Assembly (NCBI GenBank): GCA_026120035.1
Contig: JALRME010000004.1
Coordinates: 806,001-870,000, forward strand
Source of the DNA: Coleophoma eucalyptorum
Lineage: Eukaryota; Ascomycota; Leotiomycetes; Helotiales; Dermateaceae
Direction of reading: 5' to 3'
DNA length: 64,000 nucleotides
Within the stretch, counting starts at the first letter, position 1; each line of letters begins with the position of its first letter. Below the pieces are notes generated by a model. That model saw nothing but the letters and a program-made list of their open reading frames with translations, made no database searches and was not told the origin of the DNA. Below are positions 35,503 through 47,499 of the stretch, in pieces. A program made the position numbers and the translations under genes.

Positions 35503-37317
35503 ATGGCAGCTGGAACCTTTATCTCCACCGTGCTACAGCACTGGCCTATCATTGTGGGAGCAGCACTTACAGCATATTTCGTGTCCAACTACTTCAACAG
35601 AGGATTAAACAGATATCCGGGGCCATTCCTTGCCTCGGTGACAGACTGGTGGAGATTTGTGGATGTATACCGCAAAAGAGCCGAAGTAACACACATCAAA
35701 CTCCACGAGAAGTACGGTGATGTTGTGCGTCTGGGCCCGAATACTTTATCTTTTTCAAATCCAAAGGTTTTGAAGTCAATCTATGGCCTGAACAAGGGCT
35801 TTGTCAAGGTACGTCACCCGGATAATTCGAGAAGGGCCTCTACTGTCAGTCTGGTTTGAGAGAATGAACAAGCTGATCTTGTCTTAGTCTGAATTCTACC
35901 CCGTTCAACAATCAGTGGCTAAAGGTCGCCGGTTCCCATCACTGTTCAGCACGACCTCAGAGTCATTTCACCAGCAGCTACGGCGGAGTGTGAACAGCGC
36001 ATTTTCCATGTCGACACTTATTCAGTATGAACCCTTTGTCGACTCAACTACAGAATTATTTCTGGAGCAGACCGAGAAATTCTATTTGAAGTCCAATGGC
36101 AAGAGTTGCGACTTTGCACGCTGGCTGCAATTCTATGCGTTCGATGTCATTGGCGAGATGACGTATAGTAAGAAGCATGGCTTCTTGGAGAAGAATGAAG
36201 ATATCGAAGGGATCATCCAATATATCTCCAAGCTTTTTGATTATGTTGCTCCTGTAGGTTGAAACCGATACCGTATTGAATTAAGGCTTACAATTTTGTA
36301 GGTTGGGCAGATTCCATGGCTGGATCTTGTCTTTTTAAAAAACCCTTTGTACCTGATGCTCTCTACTTATGGCATTGTTGATGCAACTTTCCCAGCTTCT
36401 CGATTTGCCCAGCAACGAATGGCAGAAAGGCTTACAACGAACACTACCAAGGACGCATCGGATCCTTCAATCCTACCATCCACAGAGCCCAAAGACAAGC
36501 CAGTTGTCACTCAACCTGATCTCCTCTCAAAATTCATCCAAGCCAAGGCCGACCGGCCTGAATTCATGAATGATGCGCTGGTCTTGACGATGGCTGTCTC
36601 TATGGTTCTTGCTGGTTCGGAAACCACCGCGATTTCGTTGTCGGCAATATTCTACTACCTTCTCAAGAATCCTCGATGCATGGAGAAACTGCTTAAGGAG
36701 CTTGACGATAAATCACGAGAAGGCTACTTTCACGACACTGAGAAAGGACATGTGACATGGACAGAATCGCAAGGCTTGCCATATTTGGGAGCGTGTATCA
36801 AGGAGGCATTTCGACTTCACCCAGCCCCAGGCCTCCCCATGGAACGGGTAGTGCCACCGCAAGGAGCCGAGATTGGAGGTGTATTTGTGAAAGGCGGAAC
36901 CATTGTTGGTTGCAATGCTTGGGTACTGCACCGTAGGCGAGAAGTCTTTGGCGATGATGTAGAGGTATACAGGCCCGAGCGATGGATGGTTGACGAATCG
37001 AAGGGCAAAGAGATTGAAGAGAAGAGGATCAAAGAGATGAATGCAACGATGTTACAATTTGGAATGGGCGCTAGGACGTGCATCGGCAAGAACATATCTC
37101 TTTTGGAGATTTATAAGTTGGTACCTACGGTCTTGAGACGATTCGAAGTGAGGCTCTCGTACTACTTCCATTGCGCTTGGATGCTAATTTCAGCCAGATA
37201 CAACTCGAGGATCCGTCCCAAGACTGGAAGCTCCACAACGCCTGGTTTGTCCGACAGCTGAACTTTCGAACGACTTTCCAACGGCGCGACATCGTGCAGC
37301 CAGCATCAGAGTCATGA
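35503..37317 (+). CDS. cytochrome P450 monooxygenase (pisatin-demethylase-like class)
   Basis: Four exons (35503-35808, 35888-36253, 36302-37147, 37198-37317), 545 residues. An N-terminal membrane anchor of about 20 residues is followed by the proline hinge YPGPFLASVTDWW. The oxygen-binding I-helix reads AGSETT, the ExxR motif is EAFR, and the PERF-type region is YRPERWM. The heme loop FGMGARTCIGK has its cysteine near residue 484. All catalytic landmarks are present, so an active ER-bound monooxygenase is expected. The pattern resembles fungal P450s of the pisatin demethylase/benzoate hydroxylase type, many of them in secondary or xenobiotic metabolism. The last exon was set with acceptor CCAG, giving RRFEIQLEDPSQDWKLHNAW and a normal C-terminus; reading through the intron gives a false tail. 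No biosynthetic core enzyme is adjacent. Confidence 0.92.
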
Positions 37318-38325
37318 CAAAGTCGAAATGAAACCTGGGGGTTAGAGAGCTACTAGCGAGCGAGTAATTGAAGCAAACACCTGTTGCCCATTCATCCGTA
37401 TTGTGCCAAGTAGGGGGTGGCAGCAGCCATCATGTCAGTTCGTCTGAAGTAATTAGATCGGACCAGCCATGAGGCAAAGCCATAGATGTCCATTGACTCG
37501 GTTTCTGGCAGTGTTGTGTCCCAGCTGTTGCACATCGCAACATCCATAAGCGTCATCAAGACTCCGATGTATGTGCACGTGAAGGGAGAATCCATCATTG
37601 GCGGGGAGAGTACCGTAGGGGCGTTGCGTGCCTTGACCCCAGGAAAGTCTCCCTACGAAGGCGATGCTAGATCGACACTAGTATAGCAGGCACAACACCG
37701 CCACACCTAATCCAGGCCAGTCTCATGTGCAAGGCCGTCGCGTCAAAGCTTAACACTACCACCCCCTTACTCTAATGTTACTAAAGTCTGTGTCCAGCTT
37801 TGTAATTGAGAGGGGCAGCGCCTTTCCTCCTGCCGAGCAACGTGGTACCACTGTTCCCAGACGAGGTTATATTTGCTTATTTGTTGCTGGCTCCTACTGC
37901 ATACTGACTTGGCCCTTGGTCCCTGGCTCCTGAGGCGTTGGGCTGCTGTCCAGAGGCGTTTCTGCTCATTTGTGAGACCGAGCTGCATTCGGAGTTTATT
38001 TGAGGACTTTGCTCGGGGTTGCCCATGGCTGCATTGGTACGCCTCTGAGCTTCGTGCCTGGGAATGGTGCGACTTGTAAGCTTACATCCGTAGCAGCTAT
38101 GACCTAATTTGACCAGAAGCTTCAGCTTCTACCCTAAAGTAATGATAGTAAGACAAGAACCCCTCATTTCATACTGGGTCCTTCCTTTGGACGGAAGCTA
38201 CATTTAAGGCCCAGTTCCCATTTCCAGCTCATCAATTACCTCAATTCTTCTCACATTCCTTGTCATCTTCATTTTCAGACACTAAGCACTCCATCATACA
38301 CCAGTAACGTGACAACTATCTCATC
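37318..38325. other. intergenic region upstream of cupredoxin gene
   Basis: Holds the P450 3' end and the cupredoxin promoter. No further gene recognised. Confidence 0.5.
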
Positions 38326-39168
38326 ATGTTCCGCTCACTCGTTTCCATGCTCGCTGTTGCTGCAGCTGCTCAAGCCGTAAGTAAATCCAATCAAGCTTTG
38401 TGATTTTCCGGCGCTTCTCGTGTTGTCTCAGGCTTCTTCTAGAAGTTCGACCTGCACCATGGGCTGGCACTAACATTCTCCATGCAAAGGCTACCATTGA
38501 TATCGCTGTTGGAGAGAATGGCCTCAAGTTCACCCCAAATACTTCCACTGCCGCTGTTGGCGATGTGCTGGCCTTCCACTTCTTTGGTAGCGAGCACAGT
38601 GTTGTCTCTGGACCTCTGGCAAACCCTTGCACCCCAGAGTCGACGAGCTTCTTCTCGGGCTTAATTACCGGTTCCACCAGCGGAGTAAGTGTTCCACATA
38701 TCAAGTACTATAATTTGATTGCAGTAATTGACGAACAAACAGGATACGACCTTCGAGGTTACGGTCAACTCAACCGACCCTATTTGGTTCTACTGCTCTT
38801 ACCAAAAGCATTGTGTGAATGGAATGGTCGGTGTTATCAACCCTCCGGAAGGCACACCCTTAAGTACCTATGCGAGTGCCGCTGCCGCGGTACAAGCAGT
38901 ATCTGCGCCAGCTAACCCAGTCGGAGGTGTGCTTACCACCGAAGCCGCTTCTGCCACAGCCAGCTCTGGTGCCAGCACTACCACTGCTTCTACCACCGGC
39001 ACTGCCACCGGCGCATCGAAGACGACCGCATCTGGTACCTCTGGAACCTCTGCAACCTCTTCTGCTTCGGCAACCGCCACTAAGAATGCTGCCGTAAATG
39101 TCCTGGCAGAGGCAGGTTCCCTCCTTAGCGTTGGTGTTGCTGCTGGCTTCATCGCCATGGTCTTGTAG
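38326..39168 (+). CDS. secreted GPI-type cupredoxin, Ser/Thr-rich
   Basis: Three exons (38326-38376, 38490-38684, 38743-39168), 223 residues. Exon 1 exactly encodes a 17-residue signal peptide (MFRSLVSMLAVAAAAQA). The plastocyanin-like domain follows, with type-1 copper ligands His53 (FFGSEHSVV), Cys100 (FYCSYQKH), His105 and Met110 (CVNGM), the normal C-x4-H-x4-M spacing. Residues about 125-195 are Ser/Thr/Ala-rich and probably O-glycosylated. The C-terminus is hydrophobic (VGVAAGFIAMVL), as in GPI-anchor signals. Such proteins sit at the fungal cell surface; roles in copper handling, redox chemistry or host interaction are reported for relatives but not proven here. Confidence 0.9.
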
Positions 39169-39754
39169 GCTGCCTATCATGGTTGATGCGTAGAGGTAGA
39201 GACCAAGGGAGATTGTAAGAACGAAATAAAGAAAGAAATTCCACTTCTATGTCAAGTAAAGGAGGATTGGGCAATGGAACTAGAGCCATAGACCTTGCAA
39301 CAAATAGCCAGGCATAAAGACATAGTTGCCAAAACGTACCAGATGATTTTAATGATTGCAAGAAATTCCACGATGAACTAAATCGTGATTCCTTTCAACA
39401 CAACCCAAATCACAATTGAGTTTAGGAAATCCTTTCCCGATAATGTACCACTTCAGCTAGTTGGCCGTGCTCCCTGTTGTTAATAAATAGTATGGCCTTC
39501 ACAGTTTTCTTGGGACAGACGTAGATTCGCATTGATCTAATCTTTTCCTCGGACTGTACGGGTGTGGCTGTTGGAGAAACAGCCGGAGAAGTGTCACTTG
39601 GAGTGCTCGCTCTCTGCATGCATAATGGCACGTGATCACGTTAGTGAGTCAACCCCCCACCAAGAAAAGTTCAGAGCGTATTTTGTAAAACGAGGGGCAG
39701 TAGACGACTCATCCTTCCTCTGTATTTTCTGCACCACGACTCAAAAAAACAATC
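39169..39754. other. intergenic region upstream of lysyl-tRNA synthetase
   Basis: Cupredoxin 3' end and promoter of the synthetase gene. Nothing else recognised. Confidence 0.5.
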
Positions 39755-41707
39755 ATGGCTGACGCAGAAGGTGCCGCCGCTCCCGTGGAGCAGATGGCTA
39801 ACTTACATCTCGACGAAGTTACTGGTGAGCGAGTCTCCAAGTCTGAATTGAAGAAGCGCCAGAAGCAGCGCCAGAAGGATGAAGAGAAGGCAAAGAAGGC
39901 TGCTGCTGCACCCCCTAAGCCGGTGGCAGCAAAGAAGTCGAATGCTGAGGCTGACGAGAAGGAGTTGAACCCAAATGTATGCTATTTTTCAACTCACCAA
40001 AATAGTATGTCAAACTTGTAAACTAATGTCGCGGTGCAGCAATACTTCGAAATCAGATCGCGCACTATCAACAAGTTGAGACAAACCAAGCAACCAAACC
40101 CATACCCCCACAAGTTCCAAGTCAACTACGATCTTAGAAACTTCGTCAAGGACTATGATTCTCTCAACTCGGGAGAACACAAGAAGGATGTCGAGATCCG
40201 AGTTGGTGCCAGAATCTACAACAAGCGTGCTTCAGGAAACAAGCTGGTCTTTTACGATGTCAAGACTGAGGGTGTCAAGGTCCAAGTTATGTGCCAACTT
40301 CAAGAGGCTAAGGAGGGTGGTGTTCCATTCGAGGAGCAGCACGAGCATTTGCGACGTGGTGACATTATTGGCATAGTTGGATACCCAGGACGAACTGCCC
40401 CAAAGAACAAGATTGAGAAGGGCGAGCAAGGAGAACTTTCGATTTTCGCAACTGAAATTGTCTTGCTCACTCCATGTCTGCACCAACTTCCAGACGAGTA
40501 CTATGGTTTCAAGGATCAAGAACAAAGACACCGCAAGAGATATTTGGATCTTATTATGAACGACCCAACCCGAAATGTTTTCATTACCAGATCCAAGATG
40601 GTCACCTACATCCGCAAGTACTTCGATGATCAAGATTTCGTCGAGGTTGAGACCCCAATGATGAACCCAATTGCTGGCGGAGCCACTGCCAAGCCATTCG
40701 TTACTCACCACAATGATCTTAACATGGATATGTTCATGCGTGTTGCTCCAGAATTGTATCTTAAGATGTTGGTTGTTGGAGGATTGAACCGAGTATATGA
40801 AATGGGTCGTCAATTCAGAAACGAGGGTATTGATCTCACTCACAACCCCGAGTTCACCACCTGCGAATTCTATATGGCCTATGCCGATGTTTACGACATT
40901 ATGGACATGACCGAAGAGCTAGTTTCTGGTTTGGTCAAGCACATCACTGGTGGCACTACCACCAAGTTCCACACCCAACACGGTGAGGAGTATGAAGTCA
41001 ACTGGGCTGCACCATGGCGACGAGTTGAGATGATCCCAGCTCTTGAGGAAGCCTGCGGAGAGAAGTTCCCACCAGGAGATCAACTTCATACCATGGAGAC
41101 CAACGAGTTCTTCAAGCGCATTCTCAAGAAGATGAAGGTCGAGTGCTCACCACCGCTCACTAACGCTCGTATGCTTGACAAACTTGTTGGTGAATTTATC
41201 GAAGAGACCTGCGTCAACCCAACTTTCATCACTGGTCACCCACAGATGATGTCCCCACTGGCCAAGTACCACCGCAGCAACCCAGGACTCTGCGAACGTT
41301 TCGAGGCTTTCGTCTGCAAGAAGGAGATCGTCAACGCCTATACCGAGTTGAACGATCCTTTCGACCAGCGCCTCCGATTCGAGGAGCAGGCCAACCAAAA
41401 GGAGCAAGGAGACGACGAGGCCCAGATGATCGACGAGAACTTCTGCCAAAGTCTCGAGTTCGGTCTTCCACCAACTGGTGGTTGGGGTATGGGAATCGAT
41501 CGTTTGGTCATGTTCTTGACCGATAACTACAGCATTAAGGAAGTTCTTGCATTCCCATTCATGAAGGAGGATACCAGCATGAAGAAGGACAAGTTGGCTG
41601 GTGAGGTTGAGAAGGTTGAGCCAGCTGCCGAGGAGGGAATTCGTAAGTTGCAATTATACTCCTCTTCCACAGAGATCATACTAACCCCATTGCTAGCACA
41701 CAAGTAA
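39755..41707 (+). CDS. KRS1: cytosolic lysyl-tRNA synthetase
   Basis: Three exons (39755-39976, 40040-41642, 41697-41707), 611 residues. A lysine-rich N-terminal extension ([16 protein letters not shown]) typical of eukaryotic LysRS is followed by the anticodon-binding OB fold and the class IIb catalytic core. Motif 2 is [20 protein letters not shown] (near residue 334) and motif 3 is [12 protein letters not shown] (near 549). It charges tRNA-Lys with lysine in the cytosol. Codon use is strongly biased toward C-ending and A-ending preferred codons, as expected for a highly expressed housekeeping gene. The last exon encodes only the final residues PHK; the 54-nt intron before it is a multiple of three and has no in-frame stop, so an unspliced message would still be translated. 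The gene converges on COX15. Confidence 0.96.
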
Positions 41708-41989
41708 GTGGAAGGAGAATTGCATCGTGCACCTAAGCACGGAGATTTCTAGTTTCTAGATTTCATGGTAACCACGATACGCATGTTCATGATTTTTGCC
41801 ACTGTTACTTGTCATGCTAGATAGACAAAACAGAATCCAATCAAAGTATTACAGAGTTGAGAGTACAACAGGAAACTGCCGCTACGTGTAACACCTTCCC
41901 ATGCAACAGTAACCCCCGTCTAATAATCAACACATCTTAATACACCACCAAGTTTCTTCATTATCAATACATAACACATACCGCCTTCT

Positions 41990-43552
41990 TCATGATGATC
42001 CTACTAGTGGGCTGTTCCTTTTTAGGGCCTTGGATCCAATGGGCATCGCTCCGCTAGTTTGCTTCAAACTATTCTGCACCAATCTCAAGCTGCTTCTAGG
42101 CACCCAAACTCTGCTACCCAGAACCAAGACACCAGATAGCAGTGCTATGCTGCCAGCTTGATGCGCTGCAGCCAGAGGAATAGGAACCAGGTAGATCAAG
42201 GTACTGATACCAAGTGCGACTTGCATCAAGACTAAATGTACAACACCCGTCATTCCTCTGCGGGCTGCGCTTGGCAAAGCGGCTCTGATCTTGGGAGAGA
42301 AACGGGTGTATGCCCATAGAGAGAGAATCGTGGTAAAGGTCGTAGTTGCAAGGATTCTGTGATCAAGCTGGACAGTGCTGGGGTTTTCTAGCATATTTCT
42401 CCACCAGATATCACTGCCGTCTTCCTTCCTGCTGTAGAACTTGTCAAACAGCTCACTCTTGGGTGGTGCCAGACCTTTGCCCATTCGTGGAAACTCGTTG
42501 TAGATCATGCCTGCATCCAGACCGGCAACCAGTCCGCCAGACATGGCTGTGATAAAGACAAGGACTGCAAGGCCTGCAACTGACTTTCGGAAGAAGGATA
42601 GCTGTGGCGAGGACAGTTGAGTTAGTTTTTCGAGACCACGAGCTGGGTTTGAGATAAGGCGATTGTCACGGAGGATTGAGAGACCATTCCAAAGCATCGC
42701 AGTGTAGCAGATGAAGGCGGCTCCCAGATGTGCTGTCAATCGGTATTGAGAAACTCGTGGATGACTTCCTGGCGCAAAAAGATCGTCCTTTAGACCGGAC
42801 TTCACCATCCACCATCCCAAAGCTCCTTGTACACCAATAAGGCCGGAAATTCCGAGGAGCTTCAATGCCATTGACTTAGAGACCTTGCGCCTGGAGACAA
42901 AATATATAGCTGGCAAGACGAAGGAGAGCCCTACAAAACGACCCCACAGGCGGTGGCCCCATTCCATAAAGTAAATCTGCTTAAACTCTTCTAGTGTCAT
43001 ATGCGGGTTTAGGAGCTTGAATTCTGGCGAGGCTCGATACTTCGTGAATTCGGAATCCCAGTCTGCTGCAGACATGGGTGGCAGAGAGCCAGTTACTGGC
43101 TTCCATTCTGTAATACTCAATCTATATACTGTTAACTATGCACATCCCGCAGATATGAAAAAGAAGCCATACCCTGATTCAGTCAATCGAGTCAGTCCAC
43201 CAAAAACCACAATGCCGAAAACACTGGCGGCGCTGCCCAGAAGCCAGTATGCCACTGACTTCGAACTTGTTGCAGGATAAAAGGATTGCTTGACGCCATG
43301 TTCTTTAGCTCCAGCTTTCGATATACTCTGGCTTAGAGAGCCCAAAGGCGAAGTTTTGTTAAATGCAGCATTCGGATTGACGCCGGGGACTGCTGTGTTG
43401 AAGAATCGTACGTTATTTGACCGAAAGCCATTTCCCAGAGCTTGAACTTTTCGCAGAGTTGGACTTGGTGTGTTCCTGCACCTGTGACATATGAAAAAGT
43501 CCTTTGACAGCCTTGGAGCTGCTCTCCGTAATCCTGGTAGAATCGACGCCAT
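41990..43552 (-). CDS. COX15: COX15 heme A synthase
   Basis: Two exons on the minus strand (43552-43173, 43121-41990), 503 residues. An arginine-rich mitochondrial presequence (MASILPGLRRAAPRLSKDFF) is followed by the first membrane segment and VVFGGLTRLTESGLSITEW, a signature of the CtaA/Cox15 family. FMEWGHRLWGR, GALGWWMVKSGL, RLTAHLGAAF, MSGGLVAGLDAG and QLDHRILA supply the conserved histidines around the hemes. The enzyme oxidises heme O to heme A in the inner mitochondrial membrane for cytochrome c oxidase assembly. It shares a 292-bp divergent promoter with a SLC35-like transporter. Confidence 0.96.
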
Positions 43553-43844
43553 TGAAGCGCATTCGAGTGAAAGTAGCTGACATTCAGGGCAAAGAGGAGT
43601 GGGCAGATACTCCAGCGACCAAATAATTGTACATTATGTCAGCAATATGGTTTCGCGCGGCTTTGCCGAGGGAAGGCTGTGCCTCGAGGCTAGCTAAACT
43701 TTAAGCCATGATTAGAACAGCACATACGAGTTACGATACGACCAACGGGATCCTCTTCGTCTGCACTGCATTTGTACTTCGGTCATAGCATTGACCTTGT
43801 GAAAATTAGCCCATGTACAGATTCGTATAAGACCGTAATTCTCC

Positions 43845-45479
43845 ATGTTTTCTCCTCGCGGAACCGAATCTCCCAATCCCTTTCGTCCAGCACTTCAGTA
43901 CCTGCTCTCAACACGTCCTCGAGCGTCTAAATCAAATCACCGACAGAATTACTCCATCGACAGCTTGGACTCGGACAGCGAGGGGTCCAGGGGCACCAAA
44001 ATGTCCTCTGCAAATAAGAAAGACTCCTTCGACTACCGGGCGAATTCGATTCCCCTCATAACTATATCTCGATCTCCATCCCCCTCCGTACGACAAAGGT
44101 CTGAATCAAATCCCTCGGAGACCGAAGAAGAAGATTTTGATCAACCTGGCTCATCTTCGCGACCATTCTTATCCAATACCTCTGACACTGGCAAGCGGAA
44201 AAGCTGGAAGGGTTTCCTTTTTGAAGGCGGACTTGGACAATGGCTGTTTACGACACCTGCTGGTTGGCAGATGTATGTTGGAGTACTCGTGCTCTGGCTT
44301 GGTGGGTGTGGTATTGGTCTCACAATTATGAATAGAATCATTTTGTGGAGTAAGAACCTATCCTTACTGCGAATACTTCATATCTAACAGAACCCTTTAG
44401 CTGGTGTCTATAAATTCCCCTATCCGCTAGCGACAACGTTCCTGGAGTTGCTTCTTACGCATGGTTTGCTGCTGGCATCTGCAAGCTTGACTCGACTTTT
44501 TAGTTCCTGGTTGGTTGCGGCTGGTCTTTCGGGAATGATTGCCCCTTCGTACAAATTACAATCACAGTTGTCTCCAGGATTTCGAGGTCCCGGAAAGAGA
44601 ACCGGGTTCTTACCGGCCCTGGCTAGTTGGACGTCCAGTAACTCCGGTGGCATTGCTGGCGGTGGTCTCTTCGAATTTGATATGCAAGTTGCACGACAAG
44701 TTCTGCCTCTAGCTGTCATATTTGTTGCAAAGCTGATATTGAGTAACCTCTCTTTCGCCTACGCGCAGCTTCCTATATATGTTCTTGCTCGTGTGGGGAT
44801 TGTACCAATTTCACTCATCCTCACGGCCATCCTTGGCAACTCACCTCATTCTGTGGCCACTATTTCCTCCGTATTGACAGGGACTATAACACTTTTTGTA
44901 GCAGCTGTCAGACCGCACATTAGAGTCACATGGGAGAGCATTGTGGCTGGAGTTTTTTCTTCATTATTTGTTGCATTATACCCGATCCAACTTCAAAGGA
45001 CCTACAAGACTCTTGTAGCAAATCTCGTGCCCCAGGGAGATCTTTTGAGCAGCCTCACGACTTATAACCACAATGCGTCAGGAACGCGAGAAGAAGCCCG
45101 GGCAACATGGCGTCTCATGCATTACACCTCGTTACTTTCTATACTCATCTTTTTCCCAATACTTTTACTTTCGGGCGAGGTTGGTAACATCAGCCGAAAC
45201 TGTTACTTTCTGGATGTTTTCTTCCATTGGTTGATGGTGACATGTGGAGGACTTGGAAGCTGGGCGGTGTTTTTCGGGACCGTGCTTCTCACCAAAGCTA
45301 CAAGTCCTCTTACAACAACGTTTCTATTCATTCCAAGAGCAGCCTTCTTGCTGCCAATAATGGCAAAATTCAAGATGCCAGCATACAGCTGGGTTGGTAT
45401 CGTTATGTGCTGGGCTAGCTGTGCCTGGTTCCTCATGGGACGAATGAGAGAAGGCCGATCTAGAGAGAGGTTGCGATGA
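43845..45479 (+). CDS. SLC35/TPT-family nucleotide-sugar transporter-like protein
   Basis: Two exons (43845-44349, 44401-45479), 527 residues. The first about 140 residues are polar, Ser-rich and probably cytosolic and disordered. About ten hydrophobic segments follow, including YVGVLVLWLGGCGIGLTIMN, YPLATTFLELLLTHGL, LSNLSFAYAQLPIYVLAR and the late segment TTTFLFIPRAAFLLPIMAK. The order and motifs fit the triose-phosphate/nucleotide-sugar transporter superfamily of the Golgi or ER. The substrate cannot be read. The segment around residues 215-250 between helices is longer than usual and glycine/serine-rich. It is divergent from COX15. Confidence 0.85.
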
Positions 45480-45902
45480 TATTGATGTAAGATTGTCTCG
45501 TCTAATTGTTATATTAAAGAGAGCATTTGGGAATGGCGTCTCGATGCGAAGCATCTAAATCTATATATCCTGATAAATGATATCGTTATAATAGTTGAAA
45601 GAATAGGTTTATCATACAGATATTTCTGGATTTGTGAAAATGAAAAGAGATACGTCATTGGAAGGGTAAGCTAGCCTACGGTAATCAAATAAAAGGCGCC
45701 GGTCAGATTTGTATACCCGGTACTGAGTCTTGGAGTTGACAATTACGCCCTTTCTGCGAATCCAATGATGTAAGGCTCCAAACCTCTAAGTTATGTAAGC
45801 CGATGTTTATTTAGATCCCACTTCAAAGCACGCACTCCAAACCAAGTTTACCAAATAAGCCGACACTTCCGCTAAAACTTACGTATATAACTTTGCGATA
45901 AG
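45480..45902. other. intergenic region
   Basis: 3' end of the transporter gene and promoter of the aminotransferase-like gene; no other feature seen. Confidence 0.5.
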
Positions 45903-47499
45903 ATGTTGTCAAAACGAGGCCAGGCATACGCCGATTCAGGCCTTATGTCGGGGTACCTGAAAGACGAGCAACTTATCTATAATCGAGAAACGAATCCTGA
46001 TGGCACAATCAGTTTTGCAAATGCCGAAAATGTACGTTGTTGGCCTGATGGTCTGGTATTTAGAGCTGATGTTCCAACAGTTTCTGATGCATGAAGAGAT
46101 TCTTGGATATATAAATTCACACGTAAGAGGTCTTCGTTCTCAGTGTCGTAAATATAATTAAGCCCATGGAACTGTAGTGCAATATTGATGCTACTCACAT
46201 TACCTACAATGAAGGACCCGTTGGAACGCGGCGCCTGAAAACTGCCATGGCCTCCCATATCAACGACTACTTTTCACCCGGCGAACCCGTAAAATATGAA
46301 GATGTCACATTTACAGCTGGTGTTACAGGCCTCAATGAAATGTTGGCTTTGAGTCTGACGGACAAAGGTGAGGCAATACTTCTCGGGCGCCCCATATACG
46401 GGTCGTTTTATGAAGACCTTTCTACGAAATCAAGGTATGTCCCCAAGCCAAGTCCGAGATATGCTATTAATAAAGGTCTAGATGTGAATTGGTTTACACC
46501 TCATTCTCTTCCATGGATCAATTCTCGCCGGCTTGTGTAGAGGCATATGAATCGGCATATCTCAAAGCTTTGAGTGAGGGTGTCGATATCAAGGCCGTCC
46601 TTATATGTAATCCTCATAATCCGCTCGGTCGGTGCTACTCCAGAGAGACGCTCAAAGCCCTTCTCCTGTTCTGCAATAAGTACGGTCTCCATCTCATAAG
46701 CGATGAGGTATACGCTTTGTCCACTTTCGACGTCGAAGGAGCGACGTGCACTCCTTTCACAAGCGTCTTGAGTATTGACCTTACAGGAATTATAAAAAAA
46801 GATTTCGTGCACGTCTTATATGGCATGAGTAAGGACTTTGGTGCGGCAGGGCTGAGATTAGGCTGTTTGATCACGCAAAATAAGTCGCTGACTTCTGCTA
46901 TTCAAGCAATCGGGTCAGTGAGACCATTTCTTTCCCTCGATGACCATCAATACTGACCTGAGCAGACGTTTCAACTGGCCCTCTGAGATATCGGTTTCCA
47001 TAGCCACAAATATATTAGAAGACAAGGCTTTCGTTGCTGATTTCACGCGAAAATCTAGGCTGGCTTTGGGTAGAAACTATGCCCTTGTCACTGGTCTTCT
47101 TAACCAAGCTGGAATCAAGTACTCCAAACATGGGTAAGTGGGTTGTCGGGATTGCTAGACTCATCCCGTTCTCTAACTTTGCTATGTGTGTCAGTAATGC
47201 TGGATTCTTTGTCTGGGTAGACCTCTTACCCTACCTAGGCGACTTCAAGAGCGATGCTGAGGGATGGGAAGCTGAGATGAAGTTGAAGAAGAAATTTGAG
47301 GACAACGGTGTCGTTATGTCGACTGGACTTGGGTATAAAGAAGAAAGGCCTGGCTGGTTCAGAATTATTTTCACCCTTGAGCAGGATGCGTTGACTGAGA
47401 GCATCAGGAGGTGAGGATTGTCAAAGCGTGATTACTGTTCCTTGCTAATCGTTTAGGATCGTTCGGCTGGTAAATGATCAACCCTTCATGCAATTGTGA
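45903..47499 (+). CDS. ACC-synthase-like PLP aminotransferase
   Basis: Seven exons (45903-46031, 46081-46122, 46178-46434, 46482-46913, 46966-47133, 47195-47410, 47457-47499), all phases closing to 428 residues. Motifs of the ACC synthase-like branch of class I/II aminotransferases are present: YNEGPVGTRRLK, FTAGVTGLNEMLAL, CNPHNPLGR, ISDEVYA and the PLP lysine in YGMSKDFGAAGLRLG (near residue 260). Fungal members include true ACC synthases, aminotransferases and the GliI-type C-S lyases of epipolythiodioxopiperazine clusters. No non-ribosomal peptide synthetase or other cluster gene is nearby, so the role stays open. The small exons and intron-rich left half make the start less certain than the core. 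Confidence 0.9.

Noticed and set aside
40232..40843. 203-codon minus-strand frame
   Set aside because: It is antisense to the lysyl-tRNA synthetase, whose biased codon use keeps the opposite strand open.
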